Source of the DNA: Sphingomonas bacterium
GTDB lineage: Bacteria; Pseudomonadota; Alphaproteobacteria; Sphingomonadales; Sphingomonadaceae
Assembly (NCBI GenBank): GCA_030149245.1
Contig: JASBRX010000023.1
Coordinates: forward strand, 124,001 to 188,000
Direction of reading: 5' to 3'
Length of the DNA stretch: 64,000 nt
Every line of letters starts with the position of its first letter. Position 1 is the first letter of the stretch. The position numbers were made by a program, and so were the translations under genes. The notes beneath the pieces are model-generated. The model saw only the letters and a list, made by a program, of their open reading frames with translations. It was not told the origin of the DNA and searched no databases. This document shows, in pieces, positions 1 to 8,843 of this stretch.

Positions 1-1400
1 GTATCGACCTTTTCCAGTGCCTGTAGCGCTTCAGCATTCTTGACGAGGACGCCAGCATGTGCGCCGCGACCCGTGCCGACCATGATCGACATTGGGGTGG
101 CGAGGCCAAGCGCACACGGACAGGCGATGATCAGGACCGCGATGGCATTGAGCAGTGCGTGGCCGAAGCGCGGCTCCGGTCCAACGAAATTCCATACGAT
201 GAACGCCGCGATCGCGATTGCGACCACCAGCGGCACGAACCAGCCCGAAATGCGGTCGGCAACCGCCTGGATCGGGGCGCGGCTGCGCTGTGCCTCGGCA
301 ACCATCCGCACGATCCGTGCAAGCATCGTGTCCGCGCCCACCGCACGGGCTTCCATGACGAGGCTGCCAGTACCGTTAACGGTTCCGCCGGTCAGCGCAT
401 CGCCTGCCGACTTCCCGACTGCTAACGACTCACCGGTGAGCATCGATTCATCGACCGACGAACGCCCTTCGATAACTATGCCGTCAACCGGAACCGCATC
501 GCCCGGCCGGATGCGCAGCTTGTCGCCCGCCGCCACGTCACCGAGTGACACTTCTTCCTCCGAGCCGTCACCGCGGATGCGGCGCGCGGTCTTGGGCGCA
601 AGATCCATCAGCGCGCGGATCGCGCGTCCCGTCGCCGCGCGGGCGCGCAGTTCCAGCACTTGCCCGAGCAACACCAGCGTCACCACGACGCCCGCTGCCT
701 CGTAGTAGACTGGCACCATGCCGCCGTGCATGCGGAACGTGGGCGGGAACAGGCCAGGCGCGAAAGTCGCGACCAGACTGTAGAGGAAAGCGGCACCGAC
801 GCCGATCGCGATCAGCGTGAACATGTTGAGGCGCCGCGTCCGGATCGATATCCAGCCACGCTCGAAGAAAGGCTTGCCCGCCCACAACACGATCGGCGCA
901 GAAAGCGCGAGTTGAACCCAGGGCGACGCGGCGGGGCTGACGATCTCGATGCCCAGCATCTCGGCGACCATCGACACGATTAGCAGTGGTACTGCGAGCG
1001 CGGCGGATACCCAGAAGCGGCGGGTGAAATCGACCAGCTCCGGATTGGGCGCATCGTCGAGTGAAGGCTCCTCCGGTTCGAGCGCCATGCCGCAAATCGG
1101 GCAGGTGCCCGGACCCTCCTGACGGACTTCAGGATGCATCGGACAGGTCCAGATCGCGCCCGGCATTGCCTTGGGTTCCGGACGCGGGGCATTGCTCAGA
1201 TATTTGTCAGGGTCGGCGACAAATTTGGTCCGACAGCCAGCGCTGCAAAAGTGGTAATCTTCGCCGTCGTGCGCGGCATGATGCGCCGTTGTCGCGGGGT
1301 CGACGGTCATGCCACATACGGGATCTCTGACTGCCGACGTTGAGGGCTGGGTCGCGCAACAGCTGTGTTTGTTATGAGCGTTATGGTCGGCATGGGTCAT
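1..1400 (-). CDS. Copper-type P1B ATPase, N-terminal 466 residues (cut by window edge)
   Basis: ATP-driven export of Cu(I) across the inner membrane is the expected role. The frame runs open from the ATG at 1400 to the window edge and is not closed by a stop. In order it shows a His-rich start, a YHS-like domain (DPVCGM near residue 26, paired FCSAGC near 51), a heavy-metal-binding domain (TCPMHPEV then CPICGM, about residues 85-105), several membrane segments, the actuator motif TGES and the transmembrane metal motif CPCALG. The window ends at EKVD, just before the expected DKTGT phosphorylation motif. CPC in the membrane plus Met/His metal sites fits a copper subclass (CopA/ActP type) rather than Zn/Cd. 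It is the last gene of a minus-strand copper group with copC, copD and a DUF305 gene, but has its own MerR-type promoter. Confidence 0.93.
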   Translation of the reverse strand, partial: MTHADHNAHNKHSCCATQPSTSAVRDPVCGMTVDPATTAHHAAHDGEDYHFCSAGCRTKFVADPDKYLSNAPRPEPKAMPGAIWTCPMHPEVRQEGPGTCPICGMALEPEEPSLDDAPNPELVDFTRRFWVSAALAVPLLIVSMVAEMLGIEIVSPAASPWVQLALSAPIVLWAGKPFFERGWISIRTRRLNMFTLIAIGVGAAFLYSLVATFAPGLFPPTFRMHGGMVPVYYEAAGVVVTLVLLGQVLELRARAATGRAIRALMDLAPKTARRIRGDGSEEEVSLGDVAAGDKLRIRPGDAVPVDGIVIEGRSSVDESMLTGESLAVGKSAGDALTGGTVNGTGSLVMEARAVGADTMLARIVRMVAEAQRSRAPIQAVADRISGWFVPLVVAIAIAAFIVWNFVGPEPRFGHALLNAIAVLIIACPCALGLATPMSIMVGTGRGAHAGVLVKNAEALQALEKVD

Positions 1401-1421
1401 CGAGTCGTCCTCCATGACCCG

Positions 1422-1452
1422 GCAATAATGTCTGACATCATGTCAGGGTCAA
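1422..1452 (-). promoter_or_regulatory. MerR/CueR-type promoter of the copper ATPase gene
   Basis: On the minus strand a TTGACC -35 box (1452-1447) is followed after 19 bases by TATTGC (1427-1422). A perfect dyad, CTGACAT and ATGTCAG around one base (1432-1446), fills the spacer. A long 19-base spacer occupied by a dyad is the hallmark of MerR-family metal-responsive promoters. The box lies directly upstream of the copper ATPase ATG. No cueR gene is in the window, so the regulator would be encoded elsewhere. Confidence 0.6.
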
Positions 1453-1457
1453 GCTGC

Positions 1458-1862
1458 TTATTTTCGAGCCGCCAGCCAAGTGTCGATTTCGGCGATCTCC
1501 GCGCGCTGATCTCGGATGATCTTCTCCGCCAATGCCCGCGCCTCTGGATCGTCACCGTGGCGCAGTTCGGTTTCGGCCATGGCGATCGCCGCCTGATGAT
1601 GCCCCTTCATCTGCCGCATGAAATCCGTGTCGGCCTCGCCAGTGTACTTTGGCATGTTGGCGATCATGTCGTTCATCGACTTCTTGTACCCCTGGGTCGC
1701 CGGCGGGTCGCCGGGGCTGGCGGCTGACATGTCCATCGGCATCGTTCCGTTGGCGGCCGACGTGGCGGCCATATCGTGCGCGCTATTCTGCTGCGCATTG
1801 TCAGAACAACCTGCCACCGTCAGCGACCCGGCGAGCAATAGCGGGATTGCAAGATTCTTCAT
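1458..1862 (-). CDS. DUF305 lipoprotein
   Basis: A 134-residue secreted protein with a lipoprotein signal ending at the lipobox AGCS (Cys at about residue 19), a Met-rich linker (PMDMS) and a C-terminal DUF305 helix pair containing MRQMKGHHQAAIAMAE. Members of this family carry Met/His pairs and are found repeatedly in copper-resistance operons, where periplasmic copper binding is assumed. It lies 50 bases downstream of copD on the same strand, so co-transcription with copC-copD is likely. A second, membrane-anchored DUF305 protein lies at 8844-9281. Confidence 0.88.
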   Translation of the reverse strand: MKNLAIPLLLAGSLTVAGCSDNAQQNSAHDMAATSAANGTMPMDMSAASPGDPPATQGYKKSMNDMIANMPKYTGEADTDFMRQMKGHHQAAIAMAETELRHGDDPEARALAEKIIRDQRAEIAEIDTWLAARK

Positions 1863-1912
1863 GGCTTTCTCCTAAGATCCACCACAACGCCCGGACGGAC
1901 GATCCGTGCCAG

Positions 1913-2800
1913 TCAGTCGACCGGTGACAAAGTTCCAAGGATCGCCACAATAGCGAGGATGAGCACCGCCGCCACCGTCTCGACCAGGATCGCCAGCCGC
2001 AATCGGTGCTGCGCGATGGCCTGCCTATCGCCGCCCAATGCCATCTCCAGGGTCGGCACGAGCCGCCAGCGGTTGAATCCGGCCAGAGCAAGCATGACGC
2101 CAAACAGGGTGAGCTTCAGCACAAGTAGCTGTCCGTATGGTGTTCCAAATGTCGTGGAGAGACCGTCGACCCCGACGATTGCGACAAGGTTGATCGCTCC
2201 GCTGACGACGATCGCCGCGACGATGATCCCACCGATGCCGGAGAAGCGTGCCAGTGCGGCGAGCGCCGTTGTCGCCGCGCCCGGCGTCGCAAAGTCTAAC
2301 AGCAGGAGCCGCACGAACATCGCCAGCGCTGCAATCCACAGCGCGCCCGCAACCAGATGAACAATATCGCTGCTGCGGTGCGCCCAGCCCAGCGCCGCTT
2401 CGGATGCGCCGGCATGACCGGTCCAGGCTAGCGAACCCAGCGCAACGAGCGCCAGCGCGGCCGCAACCGGCCTGCTCGCCCGCCCGGCGAGCTGGAACGC
2501 CGCTAGCAATCCGAGCGCTGCGGCGCGCACGATATGGGAGATGCCCATCGGCGTTTCAAACGCCATGAACGTGAGCATTTCCCGATCCAGTATGGCCAGG
2601 TCGTAGCCAGTCATGGCCAAGGACGTCGCAGCAAGCTGGGCGATTGTGATGACTACGCCTAGTATGGCCAGCCAGCCTATTACACGTCCGCCAATCGCCG
2701 GCGCATGTCGACCGAGACCGCCACCCATGGCGAGGCCCGCCAACAGCATGAGATCGGCATAGGCGGCGAAGCGCAGGCCGACCGCCACCCAGTCGCTCAT
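1913..2800 (-). CDS. copD: Copper resistance protein CopD
   Basis: A 295-residue inner-membrane protein with about eight hydrophobic segments, matching the usual size and character of CopD/PcoD. It carries conserved His positions such as the GHAG and AHRSSDIVHL segments in the middle. CopD is thought to work with periplasmic CopC to move copper across the inner membrane. The start ATG at 2800 is only two bases after the copC stop, so the two are one transcription unit, the standard copCD arrangement. Confidence 0.9.
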   Translation of the reverse strand: MSDWVAVGLRFAAYADLMLLAGLAMGGGLGRHAPAIGGRVIGWLAILGVVITIAQLAATSLAMTGYDLAILDREMLTFMAFETPMGISHIVRAAALGLLAAFQLAGRASRPVAAALALVALGSLAWTGHAGASEAALGWAHRSSDIVHLVAGALWIAALAMFVRLLLLDFATPGAATTALAALARFSGIGGIIVAAIVVSGAINLVAIVGVDGLSTTFGTPYGQLLVLKLTLFGVMLALAGFNRWRLVPTLEMALGGDRQAIAQHRLRLAILVETVAAVLILAIVAILGTLSPVD

Positions 2801-2802
2801 GA

Positions 2803-3189
2803 TCAGCGGACGCTGAAGCTGTGCTGGCCGGTGATGCGATGCGTGTCCGCGCCAATCACGACCCAGTCAGCGCGGTAGCTGCCAGCGGGCAACGGCTTGG
2901 CCGAGGTGAGGATGATCGACTTGCCATCGGCGGAAACGGCGCTGGTGACGCCCGCCATCTTCATTTCGGGGTGGTTCGCCATTCCCGGCATCCCGGTCAT
3001 GATCAGCGTGGCAGTGGAAAGCTTGGGCGTCAGGCGCTCGCTGAAGGTCAGCGTGATCGTCGTCGTGCGCGCGACCGTTGCGTTCGCGGCGGGCGTCGCC
3101 GCGACCAGCTTGGGATGTGCGAACGCGGTTGCCGGGATCAGCACCATGGCGAGGGCGGCGATGACGGCGGCGAATGGATTGAACTTCAT
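2803..3189 (-). CDS. copC: Periplasmic copper-binding protein CopC
   Basis: A 128-residue protein with a signal peptide (cleavage expected after ATAFA) followed by the mature start HPKLVAATPAAN. An N-terminal His is a copper ligand in CopC. The body is the CopC immunoglobulin-like domain with a Met/His segment (MTGMPGMANHPEMKM) and a C-terminal HRITGQHSFSV. It is the first gene of the copC-copD-DUF305 group and is divergent from the cnrYXH-like genes across a 117-base intergenic region. Confidence 0.93.
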   Translation of the reverse strand: MKFNPFAAVIAALAMVLIPATAFAHPKLVAATPAANATVARTTTITLTFSERLTPKLSTATLIMTGMPGMANHPEMKMAGVTSAVSADGKSIILTSAKPLPAGSYRADWVVIGADTHRITGQHSFSVR

Positions 3190-3224
3190 CTCGAACTCCT
3201 ATGATATGCCCCCAATACGCAGTA

Positions 3225-3259
3225 CCGGTTTTTACCCCTCAAACCGGCGTAGTTGAGGG
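3225..3259. promoter_or_regulatory. Two overlapping inverted repeats in the copC / cnrY-like divergent region
   Basis: CCGGTTT (3225-3231) pairs with AAACCGG (3241-3247), and CCCTCAA (3236-3242) pairs with TTGAGGG (3253-3259). The two pairings share bases 3241-3242, so they could not both form fully in one RNA. The site sits between two divergent metal genes, where an operator or an attenuator would be expected. No T-tract follows, so it is not a simple intrinsic terminator. Confidence 0.35.
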
Positions 3260-3306
3260 ATCGTGCATTCTCATACGTATGGGAAGCAGCGGATTACGAG
3301 GCAGTC

Positions 3307-3585
3307 ATGCAAACCAATATCGACGATGCCCTTCAGCGGCTGGCGACAGGAACGCCGCATCGGGGACTGGCGGGTCTGGAAGACCGAGTCCTGAATGCGA
3401 TCGCGCAACAGCCGGTTGCGGGCTTTGGTGCCGGCACCACGTTGGGGGCGATGGGCCTGGCACTGGCGCTCGGCGTTTTCAGCAATGTCGTTCCATCGAC
3501 CGATGCGCAGGCCGCGCCGGTGCTGTCGCCTTTGGGCGCGTCCAGCCCGCTCGCCCCATCGACACTGCTGGGCGCGACCCGATGA
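3307..3585 (+). CDS. CnrY-like membrane anti-sigma protein
   Basis: A 92-residue protein starting at ATG 3307 (MQTNIDDALQRLA). It has a short cytosolic N-terminal part, one hydrophobic segment (GAMGLALALGVF) and a short Ala/Pro/Ser-rich periplasmic tail, which is the layout of CnrY/NccY anti-sigma factors. Those proteins hold the ECF sigma factor CnrH inactive until the CnrX sensor binds metal. Its stop overlaps the next start (ATGA at 3582-3585), and a sigma gene follows two genes on. The assignment rests on layout and size, since sequence conservation in this family is weak. Confidence 0.6.
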   Translation: MQTNIDDALQRLATGTPHRGLAGLEDRVLNAIAQQPVAGFGAGTTLGAMGLALALGVFSNVVPSTDAQAAPVLSPLGASSPLAPSTLLGATR

Positions 3586-4019
3586 ACACACGGCGCACCG
3601 GGATCATCGTGATACTGGTTTTCCTCGCCGCATTGCTCGGGGTGGTCGCCGGACGATATCTTGTCGAACCGGCGGCACAGCCCGGGGCTGAGCTCCATGC
3701 GGTTCTTCACGACCAATTGAGTCTGGACCCGGCTCAGGAACGGCAGCTGCATGTACTTGAGGAAGCGTTTGCCGTGCGCCGTCGCGCGCTCGAACTGGAA
3801 ATGAAGGCCGAGAACGCCCGGCTTGCCGAAGCGATCGCCGCCGAGCACGGCAACGGCCCGCGCGTCGCCGCCGCGGTCGATGCTTCGCACCGCACGATGG
3901 GGGAGCTTCAGAAGGAAACGCTGGCGCATATCTTCGCGATGCGGGCGCTGCTCAAACCCGATCAGGCGGCGAAGTTTGACGCCGCAGTGACCAAGGCACT
4001 GACCGAAGACGCACGGTGA
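3582..4019 (+). CDS. CnrX-like periplasmic metal sensor
   Basis: A 145-residue protein with one N-terminal membrane anchor (IIVILVFLAALLGVVAGRY) and a helical periplasmic domain with His residues (LHAVLHDQL, LHVLEEAF, ASHRTMGEL, LAHIFAMRALLKPDQ). This is the heavy-metal-resistance/CnrX fold pattern, in which Ni or Co binding releases the anti-sigma partner. The start at 3582 is preferred because it overlaps the upstream stop (ATGA); an in-frame extension far upstream would read through the cnrY-like gene. The GTG of the sigma gene overlaps its stop. Confidence 0.75.
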   Translation: MNTRRTGIIVILVFLAALLGVVAGRYLVEPAAQPGAELHAVLHDQLSLDPAQERQLHVLEEAFAVRRRALELEMKAENARLAEAIAAEHGNGPRVAAAVDASHRTMGELQKETLAHIFAMRALLKPDQAAKFDAAVTKALTEDAR

Positions 4020-4576
4020 CCGACGCACTTGCCGACCGCACGGACGGCGAACTGGTCGCCCTGTGCCTTGGTGGAAGTCAGCTGGCGTTCGCCGAAATCG
4101 TGCGCCGCCATAAGGATCCACTGCACCGGCTCGTCGCGCGTATCGTCGGTGACGACGACGAAGCACTCGACATCGTGCAGGAAGCTTTCGTCGCCGCGCA
4201 TCGCGCGCTGCGGCGCTACGACATGGCGCGGTCGATGCGCCCCTGGCTTTCGCGCATCGCGATCAACAAGGCCCGCGACTGGCGCCGCCGCCGGGCGATA
4301 CGCCGCCTGATCGCGGTCGTGTTGCCGATCGATCATGCCGCCGACACCGCCGACGCGACGCCGTCGATCGAAACCGCGACCGCCGATCGCCAGGAATTGC
4401 GGCATGTCACGGCCGCCATCGCCGAACTGCCGGGCAATCTGCGCGAGACGCTGGTGCTCCGCACGATCGAGGGGCTGAGCCAGGCTGAGACCGCCGAGAC
4501 GCTTGGGATCAGCGAAAAGGCGGTCGAGACGCGCCTGTATCGCGCACGTCAGCGGCTGACTGCGTCGCTGTCATAG
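4016..4576 (+). CDS. ECF sigma factor, CnrH-like
   Basis: A 186-residue ECF sigma factor starting at GTG 4016, which overlaps the preceding stop (GTGA). Region 2 is seen at FAEIVRRHKDPLHRLVARIVGDDDEALDIVQEAFVAAHRAL and region 4 at ELPGNLRETLVLRTIEGLSQAETAETLGISEKAVETRLYRARQRL. Gene order anti-sigma, sensor, sigma matches cnrYXH of Cupriavidus. There the sigma drives its own operon and a Co/Ni efflux operon. Here the HupE- and CzcCBA-type operon at 10.3-20.2 kb is the obvious candidate regulon; that link is inference. Confidence 0.88.
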   Translation: MTDALADRTDGELVALCLGGSQLAFAEIVRRHKDPLHRLVARIVGDDDEALDIVQEAFVAAHRALRRYDMARSMRPWLSRIAINKARDWRRRRAIRRLIAVVLPIDHAADTADATPSIETATADRQELRHVTAAIAELPGNLRETLVLRTIEGLSQAETAETLGISEKAVETRLYRARQRLTASLS

Positions 4577-4640
4577 AGCGTCGCCGTAGAAATCTTGTAG
4601 ATGGCGCAAGGGATGCGCGCCCGGGCGTCGTATTATCCGC

Positions 4641-5804
4641 ATGGGGGCGGTGGACCAAACAGACGGGGGCGGCGATCCGCAGGCGCGCGACTGCGGTGTA
4701 GAGACGCGGGCAAGCGGGGCTTTCATCGTCATGGACGCCCTCCGGTGCGTACTGGCGGTGACAGTGGCGTTCGCCCACGCTTGGTATTTGCTCATTGCCG
4801 ACTATCCGGGACAGGCTTCGACGATAGCGTCGGCAGGCTATTTTCTGGCCGGTTTCGCCCATGCCAGCGTTATCCTGTTCTTCGTCCTCAGCGGTTACTG
4901 GATCGCAAAGAGCGTCGACCGGCGAATGACGGCAGGTTGGGTCTGGACAGGCTATATGATCGACCGGCTGGCGCGGTTGCTGGTCGTCTTGCTCCCCGCG
5001 CTTGCGATCGGGGGCATCCTAGACGCAATTGGTCTCTACGGCCTTGAATCCTCGACCCACACCGGCGCGACCGACACTTATGTGCTGAACAACAACCTCG
5101 CGGAGCGGCTGGGATGGCAGACGCTGCTCGGCAACATCCTGTTTCTCCAGAGTATTGCCGTGGCTCCGTTCGGCACCAACGGTCCGTTGTGGAGCCTGGC
5201 GTATGAATTCTGGTTCTATATCTGGTTTCCGGCACTGTGGGTCAGCTGGCGCAGTCGACGCCCGTCGCCGCTGCTCGCCACCCTGCTCCTTGCCTGGATC
5301 GTGCCGAATATGCTGGTTGGCTTTGCCTGCTGGCTTTGCGGGGCGGCATTGTTCTGGGTGACCCGCCGTTCCGGGGGTCAGAGCTTGCAGCCATTACGCC
5401 GCCTGTGGCTGATCGTTGCAAGTGTCCCGTTCCTCGGAACCCTGATCTATTCGCGACTCTTCGGGTTAGGTGATGTCGAGCTGCCGCTGGCGTTTACGTT
5501 CGCAGTGCTTCTCTACGCGTTGCTGCGCGTCGAATTGCGCGCGCCGCGCTGGCTGAGGCCGTTCGCCGGCTATGGCGCGCAGGCGAGCTTCTCGCTCTAT
5601 ATCCTGCATTTCCCGGTCATCGCCTTTGCCGCTGCGTTGTTGCTCGACGACAAGCGTTTGCCCGCGACCGGAGCGAGCGTCATGCTTGTCGTCGTGGTGC
5701 TTGTGGTAGCGATCTTGCTGTCGGCGCTGTTCGCGCGGTACACCGAACGGCACACGGCCAGGGTCCGCGCGTTCTTCTCCAACGGACGGCCTGCCCGGAT
5801 TTGA
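4641..5804 (+). CDS. Membrane acyltransferase, OafA/YrhL (acyltransferase 3) family
   Basis: A 387-residue protein with about ten membrane segments. It contains the family signatures MDALRCVLAVTVAFAHAW near the first helix, FFVLSGYWIAKS, and NGPLWSLAYEFWFY in the middle. Such enzymes move acetyl or other acyl groups onto surface polysaccharide or peptidoglycan. The ATG at 4641 gives about 30 residues before the first family motif, so the internal ATG at 4731 is an alternative start. It sits between the cnrH-like gene and copA with no evident functional link to copper. Confidence 0.85.
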   Translation: MGAVDQTDGGGDPQARDCGVETRASGAFIVMDALRCVLAVTVAFAHAWYLLIADYPGQASTIASAGYFLAGFAHASVILFFVLSGYWIAKSVDRRMTAGWVWTGYMIDRLARLLVVLLPALAIGGILDAIGLYGLESSTHTGATDTYVLNNNLAERLGWQTLLGNILFLQSIAVAPFGTNGPLWSLAYEFWFYIWFPALWVSWRSRRPSPLLATLLLAWIVPNMLVGFACWLCGAALFWVTRRSGGQSLQPLRRLWLIVASVPFLGTLIYSRLFGLGDVELPLAFTFAVLLYALLRVELRAPRWLRPFAGYGAQASFSLYILHFPVIAFAAALLLDDKRLPATGASVMLVVVVLVVAILLSALFARYTERHTARVRAFFSNGRPARI

Positions 5805-5900
5805 TACACGGGTTGATCCGTGCAGTCTTTTGCCGATCGGGATGAGGGTCAAACCGATCTTCTGCGTAAAGCGGGTAACGTCATCGGAGCCTTACATCAC

Positions 5901-7712
5901 ATGTCGCTGTTGCTAAGCCGTCGTAATCTGCTGCGCGGAGCCACACTTGGCGGTGGCTCGCTTGCCCTCGCCCCGTGGTTTCCGGCGTGGGCGCAACCGG
6001 TGTCGGCCGGCATCGTGCAGGCGCTGCCGAGCGTATCCGGCGAGGATATCCGCCTACGCATCGCGCACCAGATGATGACGATCGACGGGCGCGAAAGCCA
6101 CGCGATTGGCATCAACGGGACCATCCCGGGTCCGCTGATCCGGCTGCGCGAGGGGCAGAACGTCCGGCTGCACGTCGAGAATGCGCTTGACGAGGACAGC
6201 TCGATCCACTGGCACGGTCTGATCCTGCCGTTTCATATGGACGGCGTACCGGGCGTCAGCTTTCCGGGCATCAAGCCGCGCTCGACCTTCATGTACGAGT
6301 TTCCGGTCAAGCAGGCCGGCACCTATTGGTATCACAGCCATTCGGGATTGCAGGAGCAGCTTGGCCATTACGGCCCGATCGTGATCGATCCGGCAGGCAC
6401 GGACCCGATAGCTTCCGACCGCGAGCATGTCGTCGTGCTGTCCGACCATAGCGAGATGCACCCGCACATCATCTTCAAGAAGCTCAAACAGCAGGGCGGC
6501 TATTTCAACTATCAGAAGCAGACGCTGGCCGATCATCTGCGCGGCGAGGGCCAGCCGGCGAAGGATCGCCTCGATTGGGGCAAGATGCGGATGGACCCGA
6601 CCGACGTGTCCGACGTGACCGGTTCGACCTATAGCTATCTCGTCAACGGTCATGGCCCCCGCGACAACTGGACCGCCTTGTTCATGCCCGGCGAGCGGGT
6701 GCGGCTGCGCGTCGTCAACGCCTCGGCGATGACCACCTTCAACGTCCGCATTCCGGGGTTGAAGCTGACGATCGTCCAGGCCGACGGGTTGAATGTGCGC
6801 CCGGTGCAGGTGGACGAGTTCCAGATCGCCGTCGCGGAAACCTATGATGTCATCGTCGAGCCGTCCGACGACCGCGCCTATACGCTGGTTGGCGAAAGCG
6901 TCGATCGCTCGGGCATGGCACGCGCCACACTCGCCCCGCGCGCGGGAATGGCGGCGGAGGTGCCGCCTTTACGCAAACGGCCGATCGCCACCATGAAGGA
7001 TATGGGCATGGGCGGCATGGATCACGGTGCGATGGCGGGCGCGGCCGCGACGCCGGGTGCAGACGATTGTCCGCCCGAACATGCCGCGATGGGCCATTGC
7101 ACGCCCGCAGCGGGCGGTGCGGCAGAAGCTGGTGGCGGCATGGCCGGTATGGACCATTCGATGCGCGATTTCGCCGTCGCGCCTGGCGTAAAGAAGACGC
7201 CGACGGTCCAGACGATCTCACCGATGCCGATGGACCGCACCGGCGAGCCCGGACAGGGGCTGGCGGATGTCGGGCACAAGGTGCTGGTCTATCGTGATTT
7301 GATCGCAGTCGATCGCAACCCCGATGTGCGAGCACCCGACCGGGCGATGCGCATCCACCTCACCGGCAATATGGAACGCTATATGTGGGCGTTCGACGGC
7401 GAGAAGCTGAACGAGGTCAAGGATCCGATCCCGTTCCTGCAGGACGAGCGGGTGCGCGTGACGCTCGTCAACGACACGATGATGGGCCATCCGATCCATC
7501 TCCACGGCCATTTCTTCGAGCTGGTGACGGGACATGGCGAATATGCGCCGCGCAAGCATACGGTGCAGGTGCAGCCGGGCGGCACGGTGACCTTCGACGT
7601 CACCACCGACGCGGTCGGCGACTGGGCGTTCCACTGCCACATGCTCTATCACATGCATGCCGGGATGATGCAGGTCGTCACTGTCCGCCCGCGCGGGGGA
7701 GAGGGCGCATGA
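5901..7712 (+). CDS. copA: Periplasmic multicopper oxidase CopA
   Basis: A 603-residue copper-resistance multicopper oxidase. ATG 5901 is chosen because it is followed at once by a twin-arginine signal (SRRNLLRGA), while the longer open frame from 5820 would bury that signal. Copper-site motifs appear in order: SIHWHG, YWYHSHSG, HPIHLHGHFF and the C-terminal HCHMLYHMHAGMM. A Met/His-rich insert (MGMGGMDHGAMAG, then MAGMDHSM) near the middle resembles the copper-storing loops of CopA/PcoA. The protein likely oxidises Cu(I) in the periplasm. Its stop overlaps the copB start (ATGA). Confidence 0.95.
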   Translation: MSLLLSRRNLLRGATLGGGSLALAPWFPAWAQPVSAGIVQALPSVSGEDIRLRIAHQMMTIDGRESHAIGINGTIPGPLIRLREGQNVRLHVENALDEDSSIHWHGLILPFHMDGVPGVSFPGIKPRSTFMYEFPVKQAGTYWYHSHSGLQEQLGHYGPIVIDPAGTDPIASDREHVVVLSDHSEMHPHIIFKKLKQQGGYFNYQKQTLADHLRGEGQPAKDRLDWGKMRMDPTDVSDVTGSTYSYLVNGHGPRDNWTALFMPGERVRLRVVNASAMTTFNVRIPGLKLTIVQADGLNVRPVQVDEFQIAVAETYDVIVEPSDDRAYTLVGESVDRSGMARATLAPRAGMAAEVPPLRKRPIATMKDMGMGGMDHGAMAGAAATPGADDCPPEHAAMGHCTPAAGGAAEAGGGMAGMDHSMRDFAVAPGVKKTPTVQTISPMPMDRTGEPGQGLADVGHKVLVYRDLIAVDRNPDVRAPDRAMRIHLTGNMERYMWAFDGEKLNEVKDPIPFLQDERVRVTLVNDTMMGHPIHLHGHFFELVTGHGEYAPRKHTVQVQPGGTVTFDVTTDAVGDWAFHCHMLYHMHAGMMQVVTVRPRGGEGA

Positions 7713-8806
7713 AGATGCTGCTCCTCGCCACCGCCGCCATCGCACTGGCCGCCCCCGTCGCCGCGCAGACGATGGATCACTCGAAAATGCCCGGCATGAA
7801 AATGCCGGCGAAAACCGCGCCCAAGCCACAGCCGGTAGCGAAGCCGCGTCCGGCGCCGAAACCGGCGGCGAAGGCGACACCCACCAAACCGGCGCAGGCG
7901 GCACCGGCCATCGATCCGGCCTGCCCACCTGAACATGCGGCAATGGGGCATTGCACACCCGCGGGTGCAGCCCCCGCTACGCCCGAGAAAGCCGATGGCG
8001 ATAGCTCGGCAATACCTGACATGGCCGCCGATGCACCGAGCACCGGCAGCGGCGGGACCGCGCTCCCCGCCGGAAACGCTCCGGCACCCGCCGCGCCCGA
8101 GCCGAACTATGCCGACCGTGTCTGGGGTCGCGAGGCGATGACCGGCGCGCGCAAAGCGCTGCGCAGCGAGCATGGCGGCGGCACCTTTAGCCAGGTCATG
8201 CTGGACATCGCCGAGCTGCAAATCCGCAAGGGGCGCGAGGGCTATCGCTGGGAAGGCGAAGGCTGGTTCGGCGGCGACATCGACCGGCTGGTCGTCAAGA
8301 GCGAAGGCGAAGGCAGTTTCGGCGAGGCGGTCGAAAGCGCCGAGGTGCAGGCGCTCTACAGCCGCGCCATCGGCCCATATTTCAACCTGCAGGCCGGCGT
8401 CCGTCACGATTTCGAGCCCAAGGCGCGTAGTTATGCCGCGTTCGGCATCGAGGGGCTTGCCCCCTATTGGTTTGAAGTCGAGGCTCATGCGTTCATATCG
8501 ACCAAGGGCGATGTGCTGGGACGCCTCGCCGCCAGCTACGATCAGCGCATTACCCAGCGGCTGATCCTGCAACCGCGCATCGAGTTCAATCTGGCGGCGC
8601 AGGATGTGATCGAGAGCGGAATCGGCGCGGGACTCTCCGACGCCGAGTTCGATCTTCGTCTGCGCTATGAGATCGTGCGCGAGTTCGCGCCCTATATCGG
8701 CATCTCGCATTCATCGAAATTCGGTCGCACCGCGCGCTTCGCTCGCGCTGACGGTGAAGACCCTTCTGCAACCACCTTCGTCGTCGGGATCAGGGCCTGG
8801 TTCTAA
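7709..8806 (+). CDS. copB: Outer-membrane copper resistance protein CopB
   Basis: A 365-residue protein starting at ATG 7709, overlapping the copA stop. It has a signal peptide (LLLATAAIALAAPVAAQ), a Met/His motif (MDHSKMPGMKMP), a long Lys/Pro/Ala linker, a second site (CPPEHAAMGHC) and a C-terminal beta-barrel domain typical of CopB, ending in aromatic Phe. The CPPEHAAMGHCTPA segment is nearly identical to one inside CopA (residues DCPPEHAAMGHC), suggesting a shared copper-binding module. CopB is thought to hold or release copper at the outer membrane. Confidence 0.93.
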   Translation: MKMLLLATAAIALAAPVAAQTMDHSKMPGMKMPAKTAPKPQPVAKPRPAPKPAAKATPTKPAQAAPAIDPACPPEHAAMGHCTPAGAAPATPEKADGDSSAIPDMAADAPSTGSGGTALPAGNAPAPAAPEPNYADRVWGREAMTGARKALRSEHGGGTFSQVMLDIAELQIRKGREGYRWEGEGWFGGDIDRLVVKSEGEGSFGEAVESAEVQALYSRAIGPYFNLQAGVRHDFEPKARSYAAFGIEGLAPYWFEVEAHAFISTKGDVLGRLAASYDQRITQRLILQPRIEFNLAAQDVIESGIGAGLSDAEFDLRLRYEIVREFAPYIGISHSSKFGRTARFARADGEDPSATTFVVGIRAWF

Positions 8807-8843
8807 GCGTCGGGGACTGTCGAAAACGGCAAAGGAGAATGCA

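Noticed and set aside
40..705. 221-codon plus-strand frame at the window start
   Set aside because: Antisense of the copper ATPase, whose real frame runs on the minus strand and off the window edge.
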